A stretch of 64,000 nucleotides of DNA from a virus. Below are positions 40,683-51,200 of this stretch, piece after piece. Every line of letters starts with the position of its first letter. The first letter of the stretch is position 1. A program made the position numbers and the translations under genes. The notes beneath the pieces were generated by a model. The model was not told the DNA's origin. It saw nothing but the letters and a program-made list of their open reading frames with translations, and did not search any database. Location: IMG/VR virus record IMGVR_UViG_3300025168_000063, positions 1-64,000 of that record, one strand, 5' to 3'.

Positions 40683-41600
40683 ATGAATATTAAAACTATT
40701 TTACAAGGTGTAATAGGGCAAGCTAGAACTATGTCTAACAACGAGCTAGCATTCAATTGTCCTTTCTGCCATCACCACAAAAAAAAGCTTCAAGTAAATA
40801 CTGAAAGTCAAAAATGGCAATGTTGGGTATGTGGAGCTAAAGGTAGAAGTATATATGCATTAATCAAAAAGTTGGGAGTTGAAGATCGTATACTTAAAGT
40901 GGTAGAGAATTTAGTTGGAAAACCAAAACGATCGGTTATTGAGAAGGCATATGATGTACTATCACTTCCATCAGACTTTACATCTTTTATGAATGGCAAT
41001 CCAAAAGATCCAGATTTTATAAATGCATTTCATTATTTAACTATGCAACGTAAAATAACTAAATATGATATATTAAAATATAATATAGGATATTGCGATA
41101 AAGGATTGTATGCAGGAATGATTATAATTCCATCGTATGATGAGAACGGACAATTAAACTTCTTCACCGGTAGAACATACTACTCAGATAAATCTTTCAA
41201 ACATAAGAATCCAAAAGTGTCAAAAGATATAATTGGATTTGATTTGTTTATCAATTGGAACGAACCGATAATAATTGTTGAGGGTGCATTTGATGCTATT
41301 GCAATTAAAAGAAATGCAATCCCTTTGTTTGGAAAGAAAATGATGAACACGTTAAAAACTAAAATAATTAACTCAGGAGTTTCACAAATAACTATTGCAT
41401 TAGATACCGATGCAGTTTTAGACGCATTAGAAATGTGTGAATATTTAATGTCAAATGGAGTTGAGGTAAGATTATTAGAAATGAAGGATAAAGATCCAAG
41501 TGAATTAGGATTCGCCACAGTCACCCAGTATATCAATACATCAGTGCCACTGACAGCGAGTTTACTAATGCAGAAAAAGATAATAGGGAGTTTTGCTTAA
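40683..41600 (+). CDS. DNA primase (gp61/DnaG type)
   Basis: The 305-residue protein has a zinc-binding domain (Cys26, Cys29, Cys47, Cys50: CPFC and CWVC) that reads template start sites, then a TOPRIM catalytic core with the Glu of IIIVEGAFDAIAIK near residue 200 and the Asp-x-Asp of ALDTDAV near 240. It makes RNA primers for lagging-strand synthesis with a helicase encoded elsewhere. It ends with its TAA adjoining the ATG of the next gene. Confidence 0.92.
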   Translation: MNIKTILQGVIGQARTMSNNELAFNCPFCHHHKKKLQVNTESQKWQCWVCGAKGRSIYALIKKLGVEDRILKVVENLVGKPKRSVIEKAYDVLSLPSDFTSFMNGNPKDPDFINAFHYLTMQRKITKYDILKYNIGYCDKGLYAGMIIIPSYDENGQLNFFTGRTYYSDKSFKHKNPKVSKDIIGFDLFINWNEPIIIVEGAFDAIAIKRNAIPLFGKKMMNTLKTKIINSGVSQITIALDTDAVLDALEMCEYLMSNGVEVRLLEMKDKDPSELGFATVTQYINTSVPLTASLLMQKKIIGSFA

Positions 41601-44600
41601 ATGAAAAAAATAGAAATAGGATTTGATAAAATAACGAAAGTAGCTCATATAGCTGACATTCATATTAGAAACGTAAAACGCCATAAAGAATATAAACGCG
41701 TATTTGCAAAATTATATAAAGATCTGAAATCTACTCTTCCTAAAGAAGGTGGGCTAATATATCTAGCAGGAGACATCGTTCACGCAAAAACGGAAATGAG
41801 TCCAGAACTTATTTCAATGACTGGTGAACTATTTACTAAATTGAGTAAAATAGCTCCAACAATTCTTATAGCGGGTAATCATGATTGCAATCTGAATAAC
41901 AAACATAGATTGGATGCACTAACACCAATTGTAGATTCTCTCCAATTAGAAAACTTCCACTACCTATATGGTACTGACATATACGAAATAGCAGATTGTC
42001 GATTTGTAGTAGAATCAGTATTTGATGCGCCAGAGAATTACATCAAAGCTGACCAGGTTCCAAATGGTAAAACAAAGATAGCATTATATCACGGACCGGT
42101 AACGAGTGCACGTACTGATGTAGGATATGAGCTACAAGGAGATCTAGATGTAGTCGACTTCAAGGGATTTGACTATGTAATGCTTGGAGATATTCACAAA
42201 CACCAGTATCTAGATAAGAAAAAGAGAATAGCATACGCCAGCTCATTAGTATGTCAAAACTTTGGAGAGCATCCAACCAATCACGGTTATATCTTGTGGG
42301 ACTTAGAAACTAAAAAAAGCGAATTCAGACAGATAAAAAATGATAATGCGTATTATACGTTAATGATCAATGGAGGAGTAGCTGAGAATTATGAAGGTAT
42401 GCCAAAGCAACCAAGATTAAGAATAAAAGCGGCTAACTCATCACAAGCTGATATTAAAAAAGTACTGGCCACATTAAAGAAAGATCGTAAAATTTCAGAC
42501 GTCACTGTAATACGAACAGATTCATTACGAGATCAGAAATCGAACGATAGAGACTCTCGACATAACACAATTGGCAATGTTAGAGATATAAATTATCAAA
42601 ACTCTTTAATTCAAGAATATTTAGATAGAAACTTTACTGTAGATGATGACACTGTAAAACATATACGTAAGATAAACAAAGATCTAAATTCTCAACTATC
42701 TCAATTAGAAGTTACGCGAGATATAGATTGGCAAATTAAAAAATTCGAATTCTCAAACATGTTCAGTTATGGTAAAGACAATGCGATAGACTTTAGTGAC
42801 TTCAAAGGAACTTATGGTATATTTGCAGCCAATGCATCAGGCAAGTCAGCTTTGTTAGATTCGTTATGCTATTGTTTGTTTGATAGATGCAGTCGTGCAT
42901 CCGATGCAAAGGGAGTAATGAATAATACAAAAAACGATTTCTACTGTAAAGCAGAATTAGAAATCTCAGGACAGACGTTTGTAATTGAACGTAAAGCTAG
43001 AAGAACTACTAAAGGATATTTGAAAGGTAGAATAAGCGTAACTACAAATTTTTGGACGTATGATGAAAATGATCAAGAAATTTCATTGAACGGAGAACAA
43101 CGTAGAGATACAAATAAAGCTATCCAAAGCTATTTAGGTAAATATGAAGATTTTATCCTAACCTCTATATCAGTGCAAAACAATAACACTGGATTTATCG
43201 ACTTATCTCAATCTCAACGTAAAGATCTATTAGCGCAATTTTTAGATGTTACCGTATTTGAAGAGTTGTACGATTTAGCTATACAAGATATTAAAGAAGT
43301 TCAGATTCTACTTAAAGATTTTAAAAAGCAAGACTATGATGAACAGCTATCACAAGCTGTAAAAAGTTATGATGAGAATACAAAGCTATTCAAAGAATTG
43401 ACTCGAACGAAAAATGCACTACTAAAAAAACAATCGAGTTTGGAAAGTAAAATTAGAAAAGAAACTCAAAAGTATAAGCAGATTCCAAACATTACCAATG
43501 TTGATGTACTAGAACAGAAACGTGACTCGCTCAAATTAGAAATATCTATAATTGAAAGTAGATTAAAAAATGATGAGAAAGAAGCAGTCGCAAATAATAA
43601 ACTGATAGAAGATACTTCAGATATTCTGAGTAATATTAATGACGATACTGTACGTGGAGATTATGAGTTGTGGCAAAAAACGAAAGCTGACAATTCTGAC
43701 AAATCACATGAGTTGGAAAAAATGAAAATAGATGTAAGGCATAAACTTGAAAAGTTAAGACATCTAGAGAAACATGAGTACGATCCAAATTGCACATTTT
43801 GTATGGATAATCCATTTGTAATAGATGCACGCAATACTCAGCAAGAATTGGAAAGCGATAAAGTAGCAGTTCGTCAAATACTAACTGAAATATCTGATCA
43901 GACAAATCTTATAGAAACTCTTAGTAAAGCAGAACAGCAATATGTATTCTTACATTCACAGCAAACTATACTAAAGACAGCTAACCAAGAAAAAACTACT
44001 GGTAGAGTTCTTTATTATGAAGCTAAGGAAAATCTAAGAACTAAATCATCTTTACTACAAGAGGTAAGCTCAAAGATATCTGAATATCATACAGCTAAAA
44101 AAGATATTATATACAACGAAAAAGTTGCAGAGCGGATAACGGTAGCAGAAGATGATAAGAAACATATATCCAATATGATATCAATACATTCAGACGATCT
44201 AATGGATATCCACAGTGCTGTACGTGTTGCAGAATCTACAAAGCAAACTATCACTGAAAAAATGCAACAAGCTGATGACATGGAAGAAAAATATAAGGCA
44301 TATGAATACTATCTAGATGCTATACAAAGAGATGGTGTACCATATGAATTAATCTCAAAAGTTATACCGTTAATAGAAGATGAGGTAAATAATATTTTAG
44401 GTCAAATAGTTGACTTTAATATATTATTCCACGTTGATGGTAAAAATATCAATACGCACATCGTGTATGATGATAAATCGTGGCCATTAGAATTAACATC
44501 TGGTATGGAAAAGTTTATATCATCTTTAGCAATCCGATCCGCTCTTGTAAGTGTATCAAATCTACCAAAACCAAACTTCTTAGCAATAGATGAAGGATTG

Positions 44601-44768
44601 GGTAATTTAGATTCGGAAAATCTCAACTCCATGTTTATGTTATTTGATTATCTTAAATCTCAGTTCAATTTTCTACTAATCATATCACATTTAGAAGCGG
44701 TTAGAGATGTAGTAGACAATCTTATCGATATCCAGAAGGTAAACAACTACAGTAAAATCCACTACTAG
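41601..44768 (+). CDS. Fused Mre11-Rad50 (gp47-gp46) recombination nuclease
   Basis: One 1055-residue protein holds both subunits of the SbcCD/Mre11-Rad50 complex. The N-terminal phosphoesterase has IADIH (Asp19, His21), AGDIVH, AGNHD, LYHGPV and LGDIHKHQ. The Rad50 part begins near residue 377, with Walker A AANASGKS (about 405-413), a long coiled coil with a zinc hook Cys-x-x-Cys (CTFC, about 730), signature LTSGMEKFISSLAIR, and Walker B FLAIDEG near 993. In T4 these are separate genes 47 and 46. The enzyme resects DNA ends for recombination-dependent replication. No stop or frameshift separates the halves. Confidence 0.92.
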   Translation: MKKIEIGFDKITKVAHIADIHIRNVKRHKEYKRVFAKLYKDLKSTLPKEGGLIYLAGDIVHAKTEMSPELISMTGELFTKLSKIAPTILIAGNHDCNLNNKHRLDALTPIVDSLQLENFHYLYGTDIYEIADCRFVVESVFDAPENYIKADQVPNGKTKIALYHGPVTSARTDVGYELQGDLDVVDFKGFDYVMLGDIHKHQYLDKKKRIAYASSLVCQNFGEHPTNHGYILWDLETKKSEFRQIKNDNAYYTLMINGGVAENYEGMPKQPRLRIKAANSSQADIKKVLATLKKDRKISDVTVIRTDSLRDQKSNDRDSRHNTIGNVRDINYQNSLIQEYLDRNFTVDDDTVKHIRKINKDLNSQLSQLEVTRDIDWQIKKFEFSNMFSYGKDNAIDFSDFKGTYGIFAANASGKSALLDSLCYCLFDRCSRASDAKGVMNNTKNDFYCKAELEISGQTFVIERKARRTTKGYLKGRISVTTNFWTYDENDQEISLNGEQRRDTNKAIQSYLGKYEDFILTSISVQNNNTGFIDLSQSQRKDLLAQFLDVTVFEELYDLAIQDIKEVQILLKDFKKQDYDEQLSQAVKSYDENTKLFKELTRTKNALLKKQSSLESKIRKETQKYKQIPNITNVDVLEQKRDSLKLEISIIESRLKNDEKEAVANNKLIEDTSDILSNINDDTVRGDYELWQKTKADNSDKSHELEKMKIDVRHKLEKLRHLEKHEYDPNCTFCMDNPFVIDARNTQQELESDKVAVRQILTEISDQTNLIETLSKAEQQYVFLHSQQTILKTANQEKTTGRVLYYEAKENLRTKSSLLQEVSSKISEYHTAKKDIIYNEKVAERITVAEDDKKHISNMISIHSDDLMDIHSAVRVAESTKQTITEKMQQADDMEEKYKAYEYYLDAIQRDGVPYELISKVIPLIEDEVNNILGQIVDFNILFHVDGKNINTHIVYDDKSWPLELTSGMEKFISSLAIRSALVSVSNLPKPNFLAIDEGLGNLDSENLNSMFMLFDYLKSQFNFLLIISHLEAVRDVVDNLIDIQKVNNYSKIHY

Positions 44769-44783
44769 CATATTTATTAATAG
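44769..44783 (+). promoter_or_regulatory. Candidate late promoter, fibre operon
   Basis: CATATTTATTAATAG begins at the base after the stop of the recombination gene and lies 42 nt before the ATG at 44811; GGAG precedes that start. Confidence 0.65.
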
Positions 44784-44810
44784 AATATCTAACGTAGCTG
44801 GAGATTATGA

Positions 44811-47800
44811 ATGGCATACACTTACGAGTGGCGAAGAAGGGCTTTATACCTTGGTTATCAAGAAGACGATCGGTATCCGTGTTATTTAACGGATAGCTTA
44901 ACTCCGTATTCACCATATTTCAATATAACCGGTTTGAAAGAAACTCTAACTGGTGGGAAAAATCTATTTAAGATTAATCCAACTGAAAACACGCTCCAAA
45001 TTGGATCTGAGGTATATGTAGAAGTAGCTGATGCATTTGGTAATACAATATATACTGAAAACACTGGATTAAGAAACGATCAGAATATACAAGAGCATCT
45101 AATCACAAGTTGGGTATATGACGATTATCCATCAACACAAATCACATTAACAATTTTAGCTACTGCAATAGTTGATATGGAAGGTAATCCTATAACGGGA
45201 AATTTTCCCGATGGAGTACCATTTTGGAATGGAAAAAGATCTATAAATCCAAATAAAGAATTGGTACGACCAAATGTTAGATGGCAAAAACAACTCTTGG
45301 TTGATCCAAAAGCGGGTAATACCGATAAGATAGTATTTTCACATCTACCTAAAGTAAGAGTAGCTGAAAAGATAAGAACGTATTTATCTCAATCGTATAC
45401 ATCAGCAAGAATATCATCATCAGTTCAATCTGCCTCTTTCAGTCATCCAGGAGGGATGATGCCAGCCAATCCAACTGCGGCAGAAATGAAGTCGGGAATA
45501 GTATCATTACCGAGACTTAATTCTATTACTCCATTCTTTTCATCATCGATGGTAGGAGCTACTATTAAATTTAAAGCAGATTTAATCCAGTCTACAAATC
45601 CATCGATCAATGTAAATGATTTACAGTCTGGTGAAACACTTAATTACACCACTACGATACACTCTGTAGTAAATTCAACTCAAGCACGGTTAACCGATCC
45701 ATATGAAGTAATAACGGTACAAACTGTAAATGCAAACCAAAGTAAGGGTGGAGGAAATCCAGTATACCAATCAGTAGTAACATCTAATATGGTAGAATCA
45801 TTTAATTTGAGTGCAATGGAAATAACGCATTCTAATCCACCAACACTCACACCCACAGAAAATTCAGAATCATATGCATTAGTCGATTTCAAGAATTTGT
45901 CACCAGTAGCAGGAGATGTTCATAAAATAGTAACAAAGGTACGGACCAATGGGACGGTAGGAAGTACTTATCAAACAATTGGTGAGCAGATATTAGAACC
46001 AACTGAATTAATGATAGACACTGGAAGCTTCACTATGAGAACTACGTGGGGAATTCAGGAGGAACATGATACTCCAGCAAAGTATTGGCAAGTTGCTGCA
46101 GCTAATGGAGCTGCCGTTCCTTCACCTCAAAAAGACGATTCTCAATTAGCTAATGCACTCGCATTAGCTTTTACTGGCACGTTAAACGGTAGTAAATATG
46201 TAATATTAACCCCTAAAGATTTTATCGAATTTGAGAAGGGAACTGTATATCGACTATCATATAAATCAATCCTAAAAAGAACACCAGACTCATCAATTAC
46301 ATCTGGCTACGATCCGTTGAGTGTCAAAGTGTTCTTATCAGGGTCGGGATTCGTAGCAACCACTAATGACCCCGACCCTGAGCTAGGATTATATATTGGA
46401 AACATGGAGTCAAGTGCTTCATTTGTAGCAGAATTTGAATCCGAATATCACTTCCAAGCAACTCGTAATGGAATGGGTAAACCAGTATTCAAAATAGAAG
46501 CAGCCCACGAAGCACATTTTAGTGATATAAGTCTGACGGCAGATACGGATAGTGGATTTACACCAGAACAATTCACAATAATATCGCATATTCCTACAAC
46601 GCATAATGATGATTTACTAGATTTTAAGTTTGAATTGTATAATTCGGAAGGTGTAAAGTCCGAAGTAGACTTACATCATAACGCAGTCGATTTCACTGGA
46701 GGAAATACATACATTAGCAATGCACTACTCACGGGTACAATGGATATCGGCCCAGACGTAGCATCTTCCGGATTTGTGGTAGGTGGTAATGCTTCTGCAT
46801 ATATAAGAACAGTCAATCCAGTATATCCTGGATTCCACTCATCTTCAGCTGGATCAGGTTCGGGAATATTATTATGGTCAGGATCTCTAGGTAATACAAT
46901 ATACGAGGGCTCGGGAGATGATTATAAAGGTATCGGAATGGAAATGATATTAGATAGCAGTAGCTATTTTAGATTCCGAACAGATCCATCAGAATTAGAT
47001 ATAAGAGCTCAGAAATTTTTTGTAGGAGATGATGCAACTCAATTTATCTCAGGAGCATTGGGGAATATAGAAATATCATCTTCAGGTTTCCATCTGGATA
47101 GTGAAGGTAATGTAATAATGCAAGGCCAAATCACAGCAGAAGCGGGTGGTACAATTGGAGGATGGGCGATAGGCGATACTTTCCTAAGTTCTAGTAATAT
47201 TATACTGAGCTCATCTGGAACAATGCAAACAGCTGATTTTGAATCATCTTTACTAGGAGCGGGTGTCGGAAAAGGATGGAAGATAGATAGTAGTGGAGAA
47301 GCTGAATTTGAAAATGCGAAGATTCGAGGAACTCTACGAACAGCAGTATTTGAAAAAGATACTATATCCGCAGTAGGTGGAGCAGTAATTATTGCCAATG
47401 CAACAGTAACTACTGGTAGTGATGTTTTATCTGGTAGTATGAATGGTAATGTACATGGAGTCCCATCTGCTTCTTTCCAAGTTGATACAGTTGGAGGATG
47501 GTCAGTAGGAGAATACGCAATTGTAAAATCAGTTGAAACAGCTGGATTCACAAATGAGCTAATGAAAGTATTTAGTAGCTCAATCAATCCAACTCCAACA
47601 TTACACATGTCACGTAGTTTGAATGGAAACACTATACCAACAATGTCAGCCGCTCAAGTCATAGTATCATATGCAAAAGAAGATCAAGGATTCATATTTA
47701 TGAATGCAACATCTGGATCTGATACACCATTTATTGATATAATGGAAAGAACTGGAAGTGGACATCTTGATATAGAAACTAAAGTAAGATTGGGTGATTT

Positions 47801-48290
47801 GTCTGGATTGAATGCATCTAAAGTAGGATCAAATCCAGGCCATGGACTATATGGAGAAAATGTATTTCTGACTGGTAAATTAGAAGCATCGGTGTTATCA
47901 GGTCAGGTAATAGAAATTGACAATAGCAATTTCACTCAATATTTATCATCATCTAATGGTGGAGGTGGATCTTCAATCGGATACTCACTAGTCTTGGACG
48001 GATCAGCGGGAGGAAGTCAAGCACTCAATGTAATAATAACAGATACTAATTCAGTCGACCCACTAGTCATCAAAGGAATACTAGCACCAGATGTTACTAA
48101 CGCAACAAACGTTGATGTAAATATAGAAATAGGCGAAGAGGTAACAGCAGCGATATCAATAGACCCAGATTCGGGAGGAGTCGCAGGAGCTACTATGAAA
48201 GTAAATGCAAGTAAATTTTGGAGTGCAATTCAATCAAATGCAATCCAAGCTAATGTAGCACACGTTGCCGCGAGCGCACTGGGAGTATAA
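44811..48290 (+). CDS. Tail-fibre-like protein, 1159 aa
   Basis: The N-terminal part (YTYEWRRRALYLGYQEDDRY, then a strand-rich region to about 650) probably attaches to the baseplate. The C-terminal half has fibre modules: an IGGWAIGDTFLSSSNIILSSSG repeat typical of trimeric phage fibres, Ser-rich strands and SGLNASKVGSNPGHGLYGEN, a block also present in the giant protein downstream. It heads the fibre operon. The 197-codon reverse frame within it is a shadow. Confidence 0.7.
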   Translation: MAYTYEWRRRALYLGYQEDDRYPCYLTDSLTPYSPYFNITGLKETLTGGKNLFKINPTENTLQIGSEVYVEVADAFGNTIYTENTGLRNDQNIQEHLITSWVYDDYPSTQITLTILATAIVDMEGNPITGNFPDGVPFWNGKRSINPNKELVRPNVRWQKQLLVDPKAGNTDKIVFSHLPKVRVAEKIRTYLSQSYTSARISSSVQSASFSHPGGMMPANPTAAEMKSGIVSLPRLNSITPFFSSSMVGATIKFKADLIQSTNPSINVNDLQSGETLNYTTTIHSVVNSTQARLTDPYEVITVQTVNANQSKGGGNPVYQSVVTSNMVESFNLSAMEITHSNPPTLTPTENSESYALVDFKNLSPVAGDVHKIVTKVRTNGTVGSTYQTIGEQILEPTELMIDTGSFTMRTTWGIQEEHDTPAKYWQVAAANGAAVPSPQKDDSQLANALALAFTGTLNGSKYVILTPKDFIEFEKGTVYRLSYKSILKRTPDSSITSGYDPLSVKVFLSGSGFVATTNDPDPELGLYIGNMESSASFVAEFESEYHFQATRNGMGKPVFKIEAAHEAHFSDISLTADTDSGFTPEQFTIISHIPTTHNDDLLDFKFELYNSEGVKSEVDLHHNAVDFTGGNTYISNALLTGTMDIGPDVASSGFVVGGNASAYIRTVNPVYPGFHSSSAGSGSGILLWSGSLGNTIYEGSGDDYKGIGMEMILDSSSYFRFRTDPSELDIRAQKFFVGDDATQFISGALGNIEISSSGFHLDSEGNVIMQGQITAEAGGTIGGWAIGDTFLSSSNIILSSSGTMQTADFESSLLGAGVGKGWKIDSSGEAEFENAKIRGTLRTAVFEKDTISAVGGAVIIANATVTTGSDVLSGSMNGNVHGVPSASFQVDTVGGWSVGEYAIVKSVETAGFTNELMKVFSSSINPTPTLHMSRSLNGNTIPTMSAAQVIVSYAKEDQGFIFMNATSGSDTPFIDIMERTGSGHLDIETKVRLGDLSGLNASKVGSNPGHGLYGENVFLTGKLEASVLSGQVIEIDNSNFTQYLSSSNGGGGSSIGYSLVLDGSAGGSQALNVIITDTNSVDPLVIKGILAPDVTNATNVDVNIEIGEEVTAAISIDPDSGGVAGATMKVNASKFWSAIQSNAIQANVAHVAASALGV

Positions 48291-48291
48291 C

Positions 48292-51200
48292 ATGGCAATA
48301 ATAAAATTAGGCTCAGGACATAAATATAAATTTACTTCATCGGGAAGTAATTTACAATTCAAGGAAGGAACGGATAATCCATTAGGATTAACGATTGCAT
48401 CTGGAGGATTACAATCTCATGGTAATCTGGAAATCATATCAGGTTCCGCAATATTCGATGGACCTTTATCAGCTTCAAACGCAGTTAGATTTACTGGACT
48501 GGGAGGAACATATCCTTCTACAGGAAATGTGAAAACCGTATACGTTCAAGCAGATGGAACAGTGCAGTTGGGAGTAATAGGTTCTGGTACAGTAGATAGT
48601 TCATCTGGAAATATATTTACATCAGACGGTAATCTAGTATCATCTAGAGAAATAGGATTAGGAGATTCAAATGTATCATTTATGCCAGGTGCATTTAATA
48701 CTGGAACTGCAACATTATTTATAGGTGGTAATGCTACATATGAAAATAGGATAGGTATTAACACAGCTACACCAAAAGAAGCATTAGAAGTAGCAGGAAC
48801 AATATCAGCAAGTGTAGACATCTATGCAGGTGGAGATATCTTCTGTGAAGGAATTATAACAGCTGATGAGTTCCATACGAGTGTTGTTTCAACATCTGTA
48901 CAATATTCAATTGGTAACACAGAGTTTGGCGATGAATCCTCTGACCATCATAAATTTACTGGTAGTGTAGAAATATCTGGTAATTTAACTGTCACAGATG
49001 ATGATAGTTATTTCTATGGCATGGTATCAATGAGTACATTATCATCCAGTCTAGGAATTGCAACTCAGGGAGGAATTCATGGAACAAGTACTCTAAGAGC
49101 AGACGGTAATGTAGACTTTAACGGTGATCTAGATGTAGATGGGACAACTAATTTAGATGTTGTAGATGTAGATGGTACATTAACCGTTGGTGAAGATGAT
49201 ACCGGACACAATGTTAAATTTTATGGTGCAAGTGCAAACGCATATATGGAGTGGGATGCAAGTGAGGATGGTTTAGTAATTAAACATAGCCCAGATGAAG
49301 TCGGATTGGGAGTATACACAACTTCATCAGCTATACCTTCAACACCACAATTCAAAGTAGGTAGAGACACAAACCAGTATGTGGGTATTAAAACATCTGA
49401 TAGAGATGCATGGATCGTTCATAGACAAGATGAAGATGATCCAGACAATGCATTAGTACAAGTAAGAACTCGTTTCCAGATATGGGATAGGAATAGTTCA
49501 TCTGGAAGTCATAGGTGGACATTCGAAAGTGCAGATGCATCAGGAGAAAATGTAGCTTCAGCTAGAATGTTAATTTCTTCCTCAGGTAACGTTGGTATAG
49601 GAACAACATCGCCAACAAAAACATTAGATGTAGTAGGTGATATATCCAGCACTACAACTGGTTCATTTGCTTATATAAGTGCTTCAGGCGATCTTGAAGT
49701 AAAAGGAAATGTATCAGCTTCAGGTACTATATCAGCAAGTGGATTACATGTAGTCGATAGAATTGACTTTGACGATAATCCAACAGTTTCAGATGCTGGT
49801 ATATACTGGAGCAATGCTTCAGACACAAAAGCCTATGTAAGAAGATTAGCTACAAACGACCAAATAGAAATAGGTTCAGATAACACAGTAGTGTTTACAG
49901 AAACAGATGGTGATACCACAAGGGCTACATTTACCCTAAATACAGGACAATTTGATTTCATTGGAAGTATATCAGCATCCAGTCATATAAGTTCAAGTGG
50001 AACTGGATCATTCACTGGTGGTGGTATATTTGAAGGTAACGTTGGTATAGGAACAACTAATCCACATCGCGCATTAGTAGTATCACAATCTGCTTTAATT
50101 GGTGGTACATCAATGAGTATAGCTAATTCATTTGGTGAATCAGGTAAAGCATTATTTTTTGATCATAGAACTGGAGCTACTACAGTACCCACCGCAAAAA
50201 TTGTAGGATGGGGTAGAAACAGTACAAGTCACCTACCATATCTTTCATTTGAAGTAAACAACACAACAGCTGCAGGAGCTTCTTCCTTAACACAGGAACG
50301 TATGAGAATATTAGCAGATGGTAACGTTGGTATAGGAACAACAGCACCAGAAGCTACGTTAGAGGTTCAAAGAGCAGCTTCTACATATGCAATAAACTTG
50401 GCCGATACATCCACTAGAGCAGGCCTGTTAGTAAAAAATTCATCACATGATAATTTCACATCTTTCACAAGAGGTGCAAGCGGCCTTCAGCAAATTCAAG
50501 GTGTCAATGACGTAGGAGATACTTCATACCCCCTATCACTGAATCCATTTGGTGGTAAGGTTTCTATAGGAGGTGCAGCTGCAACCCCATCCGAATCGTT
50601 AGATTTAATCGGTGGGTTAGCAATGGGAGAAACACTATCAACACGTAGAGTTTTATATCTAGGTGCTGAAACGGAAACAAGAGGACCATTCAATCCAATA
50701 GTAGGAGCTATTCAAAAATCAGGAAAATGTTTATTTTTAGATAAGGAATTCTCAGATGGTACAAATAGTGTCGTTATCTACAATAACGCAGGTGCTGGAT
50801 ATGTATCACATTCTTGGCAACCTTGGTCTCAACAATTAGCAGATGACTTCTATGGATTCTCACCAAACGGTTCTTCATTAACGGGTAGTGTAGCACCAAA
50901 TGGTTCTGGAAATGTTATCCAAATTACTTATGATGGAGGAGAAGCTACTCCAGGAGATGGTGGATTCTATCAAACATATACTGGAGAGGGTAAAACGGTT
51001 GTCCAAGTATTCCAAGCACTCATACCAGAAGGAAGATACTTAAATGCTCATGAAAATAGCCAAGGACGTGATAAAGACACTTACTGGTTAACTAACACTG
51101 CAGGAACTGGTAAATGGGAATGGTATGCTAGAGTCAACCACGTTGGTTCTTACAATTCCAATGGAAATACCTTTGGCTCTGCAGGACATGTAGCTCTTAA

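Noticed and set aside
47039-47632. 197-codon reverse-strand open frame
   Set aside because: It lies wholly inside the fibre gene, is Pro/Ser/Val-rich as expected from reading repeats backwards, and lacks a promoter or ribosome site.
48265-48291. Nine-codon N-terminal extension of the 1468-aa fibre protein
   Set aside because: It would start at TTG inside the preceding gene, whereas ATG 48292 follows directly after the stop and resembles starts of the neighbouring fibre genes.
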